A stretch of DNA of 64,000 nt from Bicyclus anynana (GCF_947172395.1 NC_069105.1:13160087-13224086), one strand, 5' to 3'. Shown: positions 1 through 10,332, numbered from the stretch's first letter. A program made the numbers and translations. Notes: a model not told the origin generated them from the letters alone.

Positions 1-416
1 ATACTTTGACAGTAGTGTTAACATGCAGCGAGGTAGGTCTCTTTATAATTCGTCTGTACAACAATGAAACATCAATTCTTTCAAACAAATTTTATAAACG
101 CTTTAGATCACTGATCTTATTCTTTGACAGTGGTGTAAACATGAAGCGAGGTAGGTCCCTTTATAAGTCGTCTGTACAACAATAAAACATCAATTCTATC
201 AAACAAATTTTATAAACGCATTAGATCATTGATCTTATTCTTTGGCAGAGGCGTAATGCCTAGCGAGGTAGGCCCCTTTATAATTAGTCTGTAAAACAAC
301 AAAACATCAATTCCTTAAAAACTGCTTTTATAAATGCGTGAGATCGTTGATCTTATACTTGTATAGCGGGGTAACGTCTATTTAGGCAGATCCCTTTATA
401 ATTCGTCTGAGTTCAC
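1..416. repeat. 118-bp tandem repeat, about 3.5 units
   Basis: Units start near 1, 119, 237 and 355 with (A)T(A/T)CTTTGACAG-like starts and share AAACATCAATTC and TTGATCTTAT blocks. The array may continue left of the window. It stops at GTCTGAG (410-416), the same terminus as the solo copy at 14794-14904, so the repeat has a defined end. No coding potential seen. Confidence 0.8.
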
Positions 417-639
417 GGTAGGTTGACCCACCGCCGCCGTGTTTGCTGGCGTCGGCATCACAGACTACATAATTAGTTTCCGATTTTCCACTAAAAGCAG
501 GTACCAGCTAAAAGCAGACAGAAGCAAACACATGGCTCTGATATCGTAAACAATTCTTTACAAAATACACCAACTCTGTTAATCACCGTAGTATACAAGA
601 CCTACTTGAAAAAAATATACTTTCACTACTTATATTATC

Positions 640-720
640 AGCCCGCCAACTCACATTGATATAGCGTGATGGGTCTAAATTCTATATCCCCCCTCTTTTA
701 AGGACTTGTAGAGGGCCGTT
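640..720 (+). repeat. Diverged dispersed repeat (SINE-like body)
   Basis: GCGTGATGGGTCTAA followed by TTC.ATATC is shared with 51080-51115. It resembles the CCGCCAA...GTGGTGG body common in lepidopteran SINEs, but is too decayed to classify firmly. Confidence 0.3.
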
Positions 721-728
721 AGAAAAGG

Positions 729-832
729 TACTTCGGTTTCTACACGACATCGTACCGAAACACTAAATCGCGCGTCGGTACGTCTTTGCAGGTAAGGTGG
801 TAACTAGCCACGGCCGAAGCCTCCCACCAGAT
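729..832 (-). mobile_element. SINE2 fragment
   Basis: An internal segment of SINE2 (defined at 38861-39153), reversed: the CTACACGACATCGTACCG, GGTACGTCTTTGC and GCCACGGCCGAAGCCTCCC blocks occur in order. Both ends of the SINE are missing. Confidence 0.75.
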
Positions 833-839
833 ATGTCTG

Positions 840-1538
840 TATCGCAGATTTTCACTCTGTTAGCTTTTATAAAGGAAGCACATTTATCTCAATGATCAAC
901 AAAGTCAAGCATTCTGTGTGTATAACAGTATAGCTATACAGGGTGTTGCGGAGTTTTTCCTATAACTTCAAGGTGTTGACAAGTCCACTTATCAGCGTGC
1001 CGAATGGAGCCGAACTGTATAACTAATTTTTTTTTTTACTAAAAAAAAACTTTTTATGTTTTCATACAAAGAAATGCAAATAATTTTGACTATCCTTGCA
1101 TTTTAAAATACGTAATCGCAGTGGTAAGACTTTCGATATCGACGAGATATTGCAACTGGCACAACGCACTTCACTAGTAAACTACTTCGTGATATTTATA
1201 AATGAATAAGTTTGGTTAGGTTATAATATAAGGATGCTGTAGAGACACAATTTAAGATCTATTTACAGTAGAAACATGTTTTACTCTTAAAATATTCATT
1301 TAAGAACACATGCTCATTCGACATTTTTAATATTTTTTTTGTATAGAATAGAACCCCAGAGTTACGGGAAATACTCTCGAACACCCTGTATATTATATCA
1401 CGTACGCCGTCTATACATCATTAAATACAATGACTAGACGTCTCACAACGTCGTCATAACCCCAAGATTAATGGGACTATACTGATTCATTATTATTGAT
1501 CATAATATATGAAAAGAATTAGTACTAAAGTAAAGTAT
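840..1538. other. Unassigned AT-rich DNA
   Basis: No open frame of note and no recognised repeat, apart from poly-T/poly-A runs near 1028-1050. Short ORFs on either strand lack any family resemblance. Confidence 0.5.
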
Positions 1539-1847
1539 AGCCGTGATAGCCCAGTGGATATGATCTCTGCCTCCGATTCCGGAGGGTGTGGGTTCGAATC
1601 CGGTCCGGGGCACCTCCAACTTTTGAGTTGTGTGCATTTTAAGAAATTAAATATCACGTGTCTCAATCGGTGAGGGAAAACATCGTGAGGAAACCTATAT
1701 ACCAGATAATTATCTTAATTCTCTGCGTGTGTGAAGTCTGCCAATCCGCATCGGGCCAGCGTGGTGGACTATTGGCCTAACCCCTCTCATTCTGAGAGGA
1801 GACTCGAGCTCAGCAGTGAGCCGATTATGGGTTGATAACGACGAGTA
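1539..1847 (+). mobile_element. SINE1, near full length
   Basis: tRNA-derived SINE. The head begins AGCCGTGATAGCCCAGTGG, which contains a pol III A box (TAGCCCAGTGG), and GGGTTCGAATCC follows as a B box about 45 nt later. The body has AAATATCACGTGTCTCAA, CATCGTGAGGAAACC and TCATTCTGAGAGGAGACTCG, and it ends TATGGGTTGATAA plus a GA(C/T)-rich tail. This copy lacks the usual ATGCAC after the B-box region. It is the most abundant family in the window. The ends are confirmed by the target duplication of the copy at 46938-47241. Confidence 0.85.
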
Positions 1848-1849
1848 CT

Positions 1850-2462
1850 GGGGGGACGAGTATTGGGGTGTAAGGGGGAGGCTAGTACCAGTCAGCCTCC
1901 CCTACTGCCAACCTCACCTGCTCGTGGTGCACCCTGCAGAGGGACCGACGAGGCTCTGGCGACCGATAAATGGCGGTATAACCATTTTCAATTTCGACTA
2001 GACTTACAAGTATCACAGACCGGTGTCGGGCAGCAGCGACACTGGTGCGAGAAGTCTAGGACTGCGAATGACCAACCCGCATGCCCAGCGTGGTCATTTA
2101 TGGGCATAAAACCTCATGGATAAAGCAAAAACGAAACAGCCCCTAGTCCCCGGTGGCCCCGCTATTCCCGGCTCTGGCAGCGGTTGTGGCAACGGCGGGG
2201 CAAGGGGTGTCAAGAATCTCCGGGGGAGATTCCGCTGCCAACCGACAACTATGGACGTTGGGGTCCCAAGGTGTTGGAATGGCGACCCCGCACCGGAAAG
2301 CGCAGTGTTGGTCGACCCCCCACTAGGTGGACAGAGGACATCAAGCGGATTGCAGGAAACCGCTGGATGCTGGCGGCTCGAGATCGTTATGCTTGGAGGT
2401 CCATGCAAGAGGCCTATGTCCAGCAGTGGACGTCCATCGGCTGAAAATGATGATGATGATGA
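1850..2462 (+). mobile_element. RTE-clade LINE, internally deleted (5' leader joined to 3' end)
   Basis: Positions 1850-2115 match the reverse complement of 32985-33242 (GTGTCGGGCAGCAG, CCGCATGCCCAGCGTG blocks), which I take as the 5' leader of the element. From about 2246 the sequence is the 3' end of the RTE ORF. In one frame it reads GRWGPKVLEW, RTGKRSVGRPPTRW and VQQWTSIG, followed by (GAT)n at 2447-2462. The endonuclease and RT domains are missing between the two parts. The tail of short GAT repeats is typical of RTE elements. Confidence 0.65.
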
Positions 2463-2614
2463 ACGACGAGTACTAAAGTCAATTTTATGTGAACATCTCA
2501 CATATATACGTATAGCTGGGAAAGTTTGAAGAACATGTCTACTTAAATTGGTGTCTGTCTATCTGTAGGTAAAATTATAGAGAGGTAAAGTTTGTAGGGG
2601 GTACTATTTGTGAG

Positions 2615-2685
2615 TGTCATTTATTATTCCCGTATTCTCACGAAAACGAGAACTACGCAGGTGAAACCGCGGAGTGTCGGCTATT
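2615..2685 (+). mobile_element. Helitron-like 3' end fragment, diverged
   Basis: TATTCTCACGAAAACGAGAACTACGC and a CCGCGG core resemble the 3' ends of the B/C Helitron-like groups, but the final CTAGT has become GGCTATT. Confidence 0.35.
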
Positions 2686-2695
2686 ATTGAAAAGT

Positions 2696-2870
2696 TTGAA
2701 GAAGAAGAAGAAATACTTTATTGCACACAAAAATACAATTATAAATAAAAACATTGAAAATAATAATTTAAACGTAGCATGCAAAGGCGTCCTTATTATT
2801 GTAAGTAATCTCTACCAGGCAACCCCTGACGAGCGAACTTGCGAAGAAAGAGCGGGAAGGTGCAATACAT
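2696..2870 (-). mobile_element. LINE 3' tail, probable
   Basis: (GAA)n followed by ATACTTTATTGCACAC and, further on, CTACCAGGCAACCC. This is the same order of blocks as the minus-strand LINE tail at 48121-48240, but strongly diverged. No coding remnant. Confidence 0.4.
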
Positions 2871-2882
2871 TATAATTATATA

Positions 2883-3078
2883 CACGTGTCGCAAACGATG
2901 GAGGAAAACATCGTGAGGAAACTTGCAAGCCAGAGAATTACTTAATTCTCGGCGTGTGTGAAGTCTGCCAATCCGCATTGGGCCAGCGTGGTGGACTATT
3001 GGCCTAACCCCTCTCATTCTGAGAGGAGACTCGAGCTCAGCAGTGAGCCGAATATGGGTTGATAATGATGATGATGAT
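2883..3078 (+). mobile_element. SINE1, 5' truncated
   Basis: Starts inside the body at CACGTGTCGCAAACG and runs to GGGTTGATAATGATGATGATGAT. The tRNA-like head is absent. Confidence 0.85.
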
Positions 3079-3330
3079 CTTATACATAAAATCCTTTTTA
3101 TAAAATGTTAATTTTATACTTGATACTACTCGTATTAAAGCCATTTCCGTGATGCACGAAATAAATCGAAATATAAGTCTTTTATATAAAAGGTAAGTAA
3201 TATTTACATGGCATCCTTTCAACAAAGATTTAGGGACAATCCTAGATAATGGAGGACGACCTCGAGGATTTATATCGCATCAAACAATTGGTACGTGAAT
3301 GAATAACAAAATATTCGTTTCTTTTTTTGT

Positions 3331-3563
3331 GTTAGGCTGGGCAGATTGAGCTTTTCTAAATTGGTCCAGGTCTGGCTGGTGGGAGGCTACAGCCGTGGCT
3401 AGTTACCACCCTACCGGCAAAGACGTACCTACCGCCAAGCGATTTAGCGTTCCGGTACGATGTCGTGTAGAAACCGAAAATAGGTGTGGATTTTCATCCT
3501 TAGACTGCATCATCACTTACCATCAGGTGAGATTGTAGTCAAGGGCTAACTTGTAAAGAATAA
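3331..3563 (+). mobile_element. SINE2, 5' truncated
   Basis: Begins at GGCTGGGCAGATTGAG just after the B-box region and runs to CTAACTTGTAAAGAATAAA. An inverted SINE2 sits 54 bp downstream, so the pair can form a large foldback. Confidence 0.85.
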
Positions 3564-3565
3564 AC

Positions 3566-3613
3566 GTCCCGTCGTGACCACAATCCTTGCAACTGGGTCG
3601 AAATATCGACATC
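3566..3613 (+). ncRNA. Hammerhead-like motif, family 2 (remnant)
   Basis: The RNA reads GUC, GUGACCA, C, then AAUCC (GAUCC in sister copies), loop UUGCAACU, GGGUC, GAAA, UAUC, GAC. That is a 3-bp stem I, a seven-nt core box, one unpaired nt, 5-bp stem II, GAAA, a one-pair stem III and an AUC cleavage triplet. The core box differs from CUGANGA by C3 to G and G8 to C together, which would preserve the 3-8 pair. In this copy the first stem II A-U pair context is altered. It is truncated shortly after the motif by a SINE2 poly-A. Assignment is structural inference. Confidence 0.4.
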
Positions 3614-3616
3614 AAA

Positions 3617-3939
3617 TAAAAAAAAATTTTTTTTTTTTATTCTTTTACAAGTTAGCCCTTGACTACAATCTCAATTGATGGTAAGTGATGATGCAGTCTA
3701 AGATGGAAGCGGGCTAACTTGTTAGGAGGAGGATGAAAATCCACACCCCTTTCGTTTTCTACACGACTTCGTACCGGAACGCTGCATCGCTTGGCGGTAC
3801 GTCTTTGTCAGTAATGTGGTAACTAGCCACGGCCGTCAGTCAATCAGACCTGGAACTATTAAGAAAACCTCAATCAGCCCAGCCGGGGATCGAAGCCAGG
3901 ACCTCCGTCTTGCAAGTCCACTGCACCACGGAGGCCGTC
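3617..3939 (-). mobile_element. SINE2, full length, reversed
   Basis: Starts with poly-T and ends CGCCACGGAGGCCGTC-like (here GCACCACGGAGGCCGTC). The usual GCGCATACCACT before the A box is shortened. Lies back to back with SINE2 3331-3563. Confidence 0.85.
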
Positions 3940-3962
3940 AAAACAACATATTATCCTACTAA

Positions 3963-4184
3963 TCCTACTAATATTATAAACGCGAAAGTTTGTATGGATG
4001 TATGTTTGGATGTTTGTTACTCTTTAACGCCGCAACTACTGAAACAATTAGGTTGAAATTGGAAATTGGAATAGATTTTACTCTGGATTAACAAATAGGC
4101 TACTTTCAGCCAGGAAAAATCCATGTTGTCTGCCAGATTTGTGAACAGACTTCCACGCGGACGCAGTCGCGGGCGTCCGCTAGT
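3963..4184 (+). mobile_element. Helitron-like element, group A (Lep1 type), non-autonomous
   Basis: Begins TCCTACTAATATTATAAACG and ends GTCGCGGGCGTCCGCTAGT. A 5' TC, a 3' CTAG and a GC hairpin just before the end (CCACGCGGACGC...GCGGGCGTCCGC) fit Helitron termini. Shared body blocks are AAATAGATTTTACTCTGG and AAAATCCATG. No Rep/helicase is encoded. This is the reference entry for group A. Confidence 0.65.
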
Positions 4185-4319
4185 AAGAAATAAAAGCTCA
4201 TTATTACATCGCCCAATCCAGAACTCGAACTTGGGAAATTTGTAATCTAAAACCATTGCACTTATAATGTCATCATCATTTTATCAGCCTATTTTAACAA
4301 ATATGGAGCCACATAGCTC

Positions 4320-4475
4320 TAACGCTTTCACGACTAAACCACTAAAGCAATTTTAAAAATTATTTCACTAATGCTAAGCTACATTATCAGCAAATTACCT
4401 AAGCTATATTTTATTCCCGAAATCCCACGGAAACAGGAACTATAGGGGTGAAACTGCGGGGCATTGCTAGTTTAA
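4320..4475 (+). mobile_element. Helitron-like element, group C fragment
   Basis: CACTAAACCA/CACTAAAGCA, GCTATATTTTATTCCC, ACGGAAACAGGAACTA and an ATTGCTAGT end. Same block order as 39380-39560. Confidence 0.45.
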
Positions 4476-4733
4476 AATATATTAATTAAAACAGCACACT
4501 GCACGGAATCCAATTTTACTGCAATTAAAATCATAAGCTTAAAGCAACGTGTGTCAATTTATTCATATTTATTTTTCATTAAAAGGTTTAATACGTCTGG
4601 AGTGTGGAACGAGAGATGGATTTCCGGGAGGAGTAAAATTAAATAAATATAATAAAACATTTAATTTACAACGGAAATTAAATGTGTTAACGAAATAACC
4701 TACAATTGTCTGAAAAAGATTTTTTTAACCTAC

Positions 4734-4835
4734 CTTTTAAAAATGGACGAACACTTCAAACTTCCAACGACCAATTAAAAGCCTTAAACATGGTTACCTA
4801 AGAGTTTTAATGAATTTAGTCCAACGGGCAAGGAT
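4734..4835 (+). repeat. Direct repeat, copy 1 (about 102 bp)
   Basis: Near-identical to 5146-5256, beginning TTTAACCTACCTTTTAAAAA and ending CCAACGGGCAAGGA. The pair brackets the long-TIR MITE. Confidence 0.85.
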
Positions 4836-4892
4836 GGTTACTCTGTGACGATAGTTTTATAACTCGCAAGTGCGAGTTTCAAATTCATCTCT

Positions 4893-5123
4893 TGTTATAG
4901 AATAAGTTTCTATACTAAGTTTATTTTTTATTAGTTTGTATTTCGACATCTGTCAAATAAATTAACTCGGTTTGGATCCCACCGCTGTCACCATGTAGTA
5001 AAAGATCATTGCGTGATATATGACTATTTATTTAATCCTTTGTTTTCTTACAATTCCATTTGACAGATGTCGAAATACAAACTAATAAAAAATAAACTTA
5101 TTATAGAAACTTATTCTATAACA
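4893..5123. mobile_element. MITE with 66-bp terminal inverted repeats
   Basis: Left arm 4893-4958 and right arm 5058-5123 are inverted complements with a single mismatch by eye, starting TGTTATAGAATAAG. The 99-bp centre is non-coding. No clear target duplication. It lies inside a copy of the second MITE (left arm at 4840-4892), so it is the younger insertion. Confidence 0.75.
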
Positions 5124-5145
5124 CCTCCTCCTCTATCTCTCTCAG

Positions 5146-5256
5146 TTTAACCTACCTTTTAAAAATGGACGAACACTTCAAACTTCCAACGACCAATTAA
5201 AAGCCTTAAGCATGGTTACCTAAGAGTTTTTTTTAATTTAGTCCAACGGGCAAGGA
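5146..5256 (+). repeat. Direct repeat, copy 2
   Basis: Second copy of 4734-4835, with a longer T run (TTTTTTTT) in its second half. Confidence 0.85.
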
Positions 5257-5290
5257 TCCAAATATAGACCTCTCGAATTTGAGTCCAGCT

Positions 5291-5449
5291 AGGCTACTCT
5301 GCAACGATATTTTTATAACTCGAAAGTGCGAGTTTAGAATTCTCCTCTACCTCTCTCAGTTTAACACGATACTATAGAATGAGAAAGATAGCGGTGAATT
5401 CGAAACTCGCTCTTGCGAGTTATACAAAACATCGTTAGAGAATAGCCGT
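5291..5449. mobile_element. Short TIR MITE, complete
   Basis: The left end (GGCTACTCTGCAACGAT, TATAACTCGAAAGTGCGAGT) is the inverted complement of the right end (CTCGCTCTTGCGAGTTATAC, ATCGTTAGAGAATAGCC) with a few changes. The left arm recurs at 4840-4892, where the other MITE interrupts it. Confidence 0.6.
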
Positions 5450-5514
5450 ACAGTCCGTCAATAGTATTATGGCCAGAAATTTGGTTTGTTTTGCCAATAA
5501 ACAAAAACTGATAA

Positions 5515-5667
5515 AATTTGTTACTCCTTCAAGCAGGAAGTACTGAACCGATTTGGCTTATATACTTAGACATTCTTAATACCTACCTACCGGAAAAAAT
5601 CTATTGTTTACGCGGGATTTGTGAAACACAAAATTTTATGCGAATGAAGTCGCGGGCGTCTGCTAGT
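5515..5667 (+). mobile_element. Helitron-like group A, 5' truncated
   Basis: TACTGAACCGATTTGGCT, ACGCGGGATTTGTGAAA and a final GTCGCGGGCGTCTGCTAGT. Confidence 0.55.
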
Positions 5668-6229
5668 CTCTAATCATCACGAAAATTCGAACACTGCTTG
5701 ACATTTATAGATGAAATATGACAGGGAGGTAGTTTAGTTGTAGACGTCCACTATGCACGGTTATTGCGATAGGGTCTGATTAAGAAGGTCTAAGGGCAGA
5801 TGAAGTCGCGGGCAAATTTTCATCATCAGAATCAACGGACAGGTTTTAAACCCACGACCTTTTAGTGTTGTAATGAATCTGACCCGTTAACATTTGAGCT
5901 ATTGAGGATATTTACACAATAGCAACATTTTCTTTGATCGGTTAACTTCGAAACATTATTAAGTAACCCTATATCTCCAATTTACGAAAAGCGAAGAGCG
6001 GAATACCAGAAACAATTTGATTTACCCTAAACCCAATTACGATAATTAATTAAATACCCTCTGATATCAACTATCCGGTATATCTGTTTCATAATACGCG
6101 GGGTCCGATTCTGAAGGGCCTTTCAACTATTTTCTTCATGGGTGATTTGTAATCGGATCAGCTTAAGATACTGAACGGACAATAACTCCTTAATATAATA
6201 ATTCTATCTCTAGTTGATATATAGTGATA
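5668..6229. other. Unassigned DNA
   Basis: No gene or recognised repeat, except a short GATGAAGTCGCGGGC remnant near 5800 that may be Helitron-derived. Confidence 0.4.
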
Positions 6230-6532
6230 CCTGGGTCTGTGCCCAGCCCAGAGGATATGACATCTGCCTCCAATTCCGGAGGCTGTGGGTTTGAATCCGC
6301 TCCGGGGCATGCACTTTTCAGTTTTGTCCATTTTAAGAAATTAAATATCACATGTTTCAAATGGTGAAGGAAAAACATCGTTAGGAAACCTGCATACGAG
6401 ATTATTTTCTTAATTTTTGCGTGTGTGAAGTCTGCCAATTCACAATGGACCGGCGTTGTGGACTAATGGCCTAACCCCTCTCATTCTGAGAGGAGACTCG
6501 AGCTCAGCAGTGAGCCGAATATGGGTTGATGA
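6230..6532 (+). mobile_element. SINE1, full length, diverged head
   Basis: A box is degraded (GCCCAGCCCAGAGGATATGA) and B box is GGGTTTGAATCC. The body runs to GGGTTGATGACGAACGAACG. Confidence 0.8.
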
Positions 6533-7365
6533 CGAACGAACGTACGATGCGGATCAGTGGACGCCCACCATAAGCGTCCACGAATATTAGATTTGTCCAG
6601 ATTGAATATCTCTTAGATAAAGCGTCGCTTTTGTCTTCATGACAGCCCGGGCGAAGGGAAAGTTTTTATAGCTGACCTATTCAGAAAATTGACTATTTTA
6701 CGTCTTTCCACCAAAGGTTAGGCAACTGTGCTAGAGAGCAATAGTCGTCAAATATATTTATATGACGCATAAAATCAGTCCTATCTTTGGGAGAGATAAA
6801 AATTATTTTCGTGTTTGCCTTGCTAATAAACTTGATACTGTTTTATGAAGGTTATGTGTCATAGAGATGAGGAATATTACTTTTAAATGAATACTGTTAT
6901 CTTGAGTTCAGTTCTACAGTAAAATATTTAAGTACGTAGTAGTCTAATTTATAGTATTTTAATCTATGGTTTCCGAAGCTGGTGTCATAGGTATAATTTT
7001 TAATTTATATTACTATTATGATATGATTATGTTGTTTGTAAGCCCTCAATAAAATAAAAAAAAATAACATTGGCAAAAACAACATCAAAGTTGGCATTCA
7101 GTTACTTTTCTCTTGAACCATTGCCATTTGGCTTTCATGAACCATATTGAGAAATGGGACTGTGAAGCATATTATAATAAAGTGTAAGATTGCACAAAAC
7201 TAACAGATACAATTTCTATACTGTAACAAATTCATAGAAATGCTGGCACGCCTGAAAACAATAAAGTAAGAGCTAAATTGAAAACTAAAACTATTTTGTA
7301 GATGACACATATGAAATAACATTTACAGTTATTAGAATTCCAAAATTTTCCTATTTATATTATTA
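6533..7365. other. Unassigned AT-rich DNA
   Basis: No convincing ORF, RNA gene or dispersed repeat recognised. Confidence 0.45.
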
Positions 7366-7600
7366 ACCGACTTCAAAAAAAGGAGTAGGTTATCAATTCG
7401 TCTTAATCTTTTATTTTTTTTTATGAATGTTCACCGATTACTCGAAGACGCCTAGACCAATTTGAAAAATTCTTTTTTCGTTTGAGAGGGTATGCTTTCC
7501 AGTTGATCCCATAGTAATCATATTAGGATCTGATGATGGGATCCTGGAGAAATCGAGGGGAACATTCGAAAATTGTAAAGGCAACTATAACGTTTTATAT
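7366..7600 (+). repeat. Dispersed repeat with ACCGACTTCAAAAAA start
   Basis: TTAACCGACTTCAAAAAAAG opens a block whose reversed end recurs at 27430-27487 (CCTCCTCCTTTTTGGAAGTC) and, more diverged, at 48880-48945 and 50925-50945. It looks like a MITE or LINE remnant; no coding frame survives. Confidence 0.5.
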
Positions 7601-7683
7601 TTTATTCCATTAACCACTTTATTTTCTATTGTGTGGAAGCCATAGCATAAGAATGAGCTATCATGGCTCTACGGCTTCCAGCA

Positions 7684-7855
7684 GGCTAATTCACTAACTT
7701 TGACGTATATTAGTTGACATAAACGAAATTTAGAGTATCAAATGTCATCCGGTGCCTACTGACAACCCGTCGTGGATATCATTCAGTAGGTAGACGATAT
7801 TTCTCAATGTTTATTTTAACAGGTTGTTAATAAAGACCAAATTAGTGAATAGGCC
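7684..7855. mobile_element. MITE family 3, complete copy
   Basis: Ends GGCTAATTCACTAACTTTG and CCAAATTAGTGAATAGGCC are imperfect inverted repeats. Internal TGACAACCCGTCGTGGATATC and AACAGGTTGTTAA blocks are shared with 36960-37075 and, partly, 32228-32333. Confidence 0.55.
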
Positions 7856-7899
7856 AGCAATTCTGTTATTCTGTAAGAAAAGCGTAGAAAATCGTATCG

Positions 7900-8035
7900 T
7901 TAGAATCGTAGCGTGATGTAAAGTATACTATAATCTGCCTCGGATTATGAAGAATAATTGTACCTACCAAGTTTCGTTAAAATCCGTCGAATAGTTTTTG
8001 TTTCTATAACGAACGTACAGGCAGACAGACAAAAA
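7900..8035 (+). repeat. Dispersed repeat, inverted partner at 16745-16858
   Basis: CGTAGCGTGATG, ACTATAAT, GAAGAATAATTGTA, AAATCCGTCGAATAG and TTTCTATAACGAACGTACAG all recur reversed inside the Helitron-like element at 16700-16986. Confidence 0.55.
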
Positions 8036-8305
8036 TTTTACTTTTTAATTCAATAAAAGTTCTTTTGATGCTTTTAATTTAATTGCAATGATAATTATAA
8101 ATATTGAAGCTGTTTATTCCGAGAATTATCCGCTTTAATATTACGTTCTTTCCCTTTGTAAGAATCACTTTGTTCTTTTCCGTTTTTGTAGTATTGTTTT
8201 GTTGAGGGCTCTCAAAGAACGGAACAAAGTAATTTCGGATTGCATTGCAAATTACACATCGGACTAAATTTTATAAGAATATTTATACTTTTAACCCTCA
8301 TATTA

Positions 8306-8598
8306 TCATTACCAACCCATATTCGGTTCACTGCTGAGCTCGAGTCTCCTCTCAGAATGAGAGGGGTTAGGCCAATAGTCCACCACGCGGGCCCAACGCG
8401 AATTGGCGGACTTCACACACGCAGAGAATTAAGAAAATTCTCTGATATGCAGGTTTCCTCACGATGTTTTTCTTCACCGTTTGAGACACGTGATAAATAA
8501 TTTCTTAAAATGCACACAACTCAAAAGTTGGAAGTGCATGCCCCAGACCGGATTCAAACCCACGCCCTACGGAACCGGAGACAGAGGTCATATCCACT
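8306..8598 (-). mobile_element. SINE1, reversed, tRNA head clipped
   Basis: Begins CATTACCAACCCATATTCGG and ends near CAGAGGTCATATCCACT. The GGGCTATCACGGC head end is missing. Confidence 0.85.
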
Positions 8599-8804
8599 TC
8601 CTCTTCCCTCCCTCATAAGTCAGTAGCATAATCTTTAATGGGCCACCAAAATGTAAAATAAACTAAATAGGAATCTCGAATAATAGCAAAATGACCTCAA
8701 GAAACGCTTTCGCCTCCATCCCGTATGACTTGAAAATTATTTAACCCTTCAGCTATCGAATGCCAATTGTAATTCAATTCTAAAGCCGTATTTATGTCAA
8801 GTTT

Positions 8805-9181
8805 TTAGGCCTAACAATGGGCCTTATTAGAAGGCTTAAAGTCACTCAGCGGGCGATGGAGCGAGCTATGCTTGGAGTTTCTCTGCGTGATCGAATCAGA
8901 AATGAGGAGATCCGCAGACGAACCAAAGTCACTGACATAGCTCAGCGAGTCGCGAAGCTGAAGTGGTAATGGGCAGGCCACATAGTTCGAAGAGCCGATG
9001 GACGTTGGGGTCCCAAGGTGCTGGAATGGCGACCGCGCACCGGAAAGCGCAGTGTTGGTCGACCCCCCACTAGGTGGACCGAAGACATCAAGCGGGTTGC
9101 AGCCGCTGGATGCTGGCGGCTCTAGAACGTTTTGTTTGGAAGTCCAGCAGTGGAAGTCCATCGGCTGATAATGATAATGAT
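8805..9181 (+). pseudogene. RTE-clade LINE, 3' end of ORF
   Basis: Frame fragments read MGLIRRLKVTQRAMERAMLG, SLRDRIRNEEIRRRTKVTD, and GRWGPKVLEW with RTGKRSVGRPPTRW. The 3' end is a GATAATGATAATGA tail. A TAA replaces the Trp codon after KLKW, and there is a short deletion in the final segment, so it is dead. Compare 28430-29822 for a longer copy. Confidence 0.7.
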
Positions 9182-9686
9182 TTATGTCAAAATACCCTCA
9201 ATAGAAAAGCCAGACAACCTTTGATAGAAATCGTTCTTAAATCATTCAATAGAATTGCAGTGCCGCTCTGCGTTGTATATTTAATGAACAACTGGAACCG
9301 GATTGACACCTCCTCGTCGCAGGTGGAACGGATTTCCGATAAATTTTTAGCTAGCGGCCTTCCGTGACAGGTAAAATGTGTCAAATTCTGTAGCTACCCT
9401 CACGTAACAACTACGTGTTATGAATACTGAATATACATATATAAAATGTTTGTCTATCTGTGATTTCAAAATTACTGCGGTTTATCGAGTGCTTATAGTT
9501 CCACAAACAAGCTTCTTAGGGTTCTGTAGATCACAAGGAATCCTTAAAGATTCACCATGTCTGTCTGTCCGTCCGTTCGTCCTTCCGGCTTAGTGCAGAG
9601 ACTATTAGGACTCGAAAGCTGTAAACTAGCATGAGTATAAACACAGTCGTAAAATAAAATCTTGAAAACTTTTTTTTTCTTCTTCG
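9182..9686. other. Unassigned DNA
   Basis: Nothing recognised. The short overlapping ORFs at 9074-9384 on both strands have no family features. Confidence 0.4.
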
Positions 9687-9799
9687 TTATCAACCCATAT
9701 TCGGCTCACTGCTGAGCTCAAATCTCCTCTCAGGATGAGAGGGATTAGGCCAATTTATAGTCCACCACGCTGCGGATTGGCAGACTTCGCACACGCGTT
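9687..9799 (-). mobile_element. SINE1 3'-end fragment
   Basis: TTATCAACCCATATTCGGCT to GCAGACTTCGCACACGCG, with a short deletion of the GGCCCAATG block. Confidence 0.8.
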
Positions 9800-9917
9800 T
9801 TTTCGATTTGGAATTCCGCAGACTTTACGGTGTTCTTCATTCGGAATGTATAACATATCACAAGGGCTTGCATTCGTTGCGTACGCGCGGAATTTGTTCC
9901 GTTTGGAAAAAACTTAC

Positions 9918-10034
9918 ACGTTCACGCACGTGGTTCCCGTTCCCGTAGGAATACGGGTATAATATATAGCTTATAGCCTTCCTCGATAAATGGGCTATAT
10001 AACACTGAAAGAACTTTTCAAATCGGATCAGATT
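9918..10034 (-). mobile_element. Helitron-like group B fragment
   Basis: GTGGTTCCCGTTCCCGTAGG, CCTTCCTCGATAAATGGGCT and AATCGGATCAGATT. Right of it, 10038-10078 carries AATCTGATCCGATTA, the reverse of AATCGGATCAGATT, forming a hairpin. Confidence 0.55.
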
Positions 10035-10332
10035 TTTTTTTAAATAAATTGAAAAAGAATCTGATCCGATTAATAGATTAGAGTAGATTATTACCAATAT
10101 TAGTCACACACAAAAGTAAAAAAAAAGTGGCCAAGGAAACACTTATCTCTATAAGAGATCTCTGCCAGTGACCCTTGGCAGTGGCAGAGGTTGTAAACAA
10201 AATAAATTGATAGGTACAACAAATAAAGTAGGCAAACATATATAACTCAATATATACCTATATAAAAGTAAATAATATTGAATATATTACAAATTACACT
10301 AATAAATAAGAGTATGTCACCGTTATATTGTA
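10035..10332. other. Unassigned AT-rich DNA
   Basis: Includes an imperfect foldback around CTCTGCCAGTGACCCTTGGC. No gene seen. Confidence 0.35.

Noticed and set aside
1539..1620. Possible tRNA genes at SINE heads
   Set aside because: A and B boxes are present, but the sequences do not form a full cloverleaf by eye and are repeated as SINE heads throughout.
2094..2501. 135-137 aa ORFs on both strands
   Set aside because: These cross the RTE leader-tail fusion in wrong frames; the recognised RTE frame is a different one.
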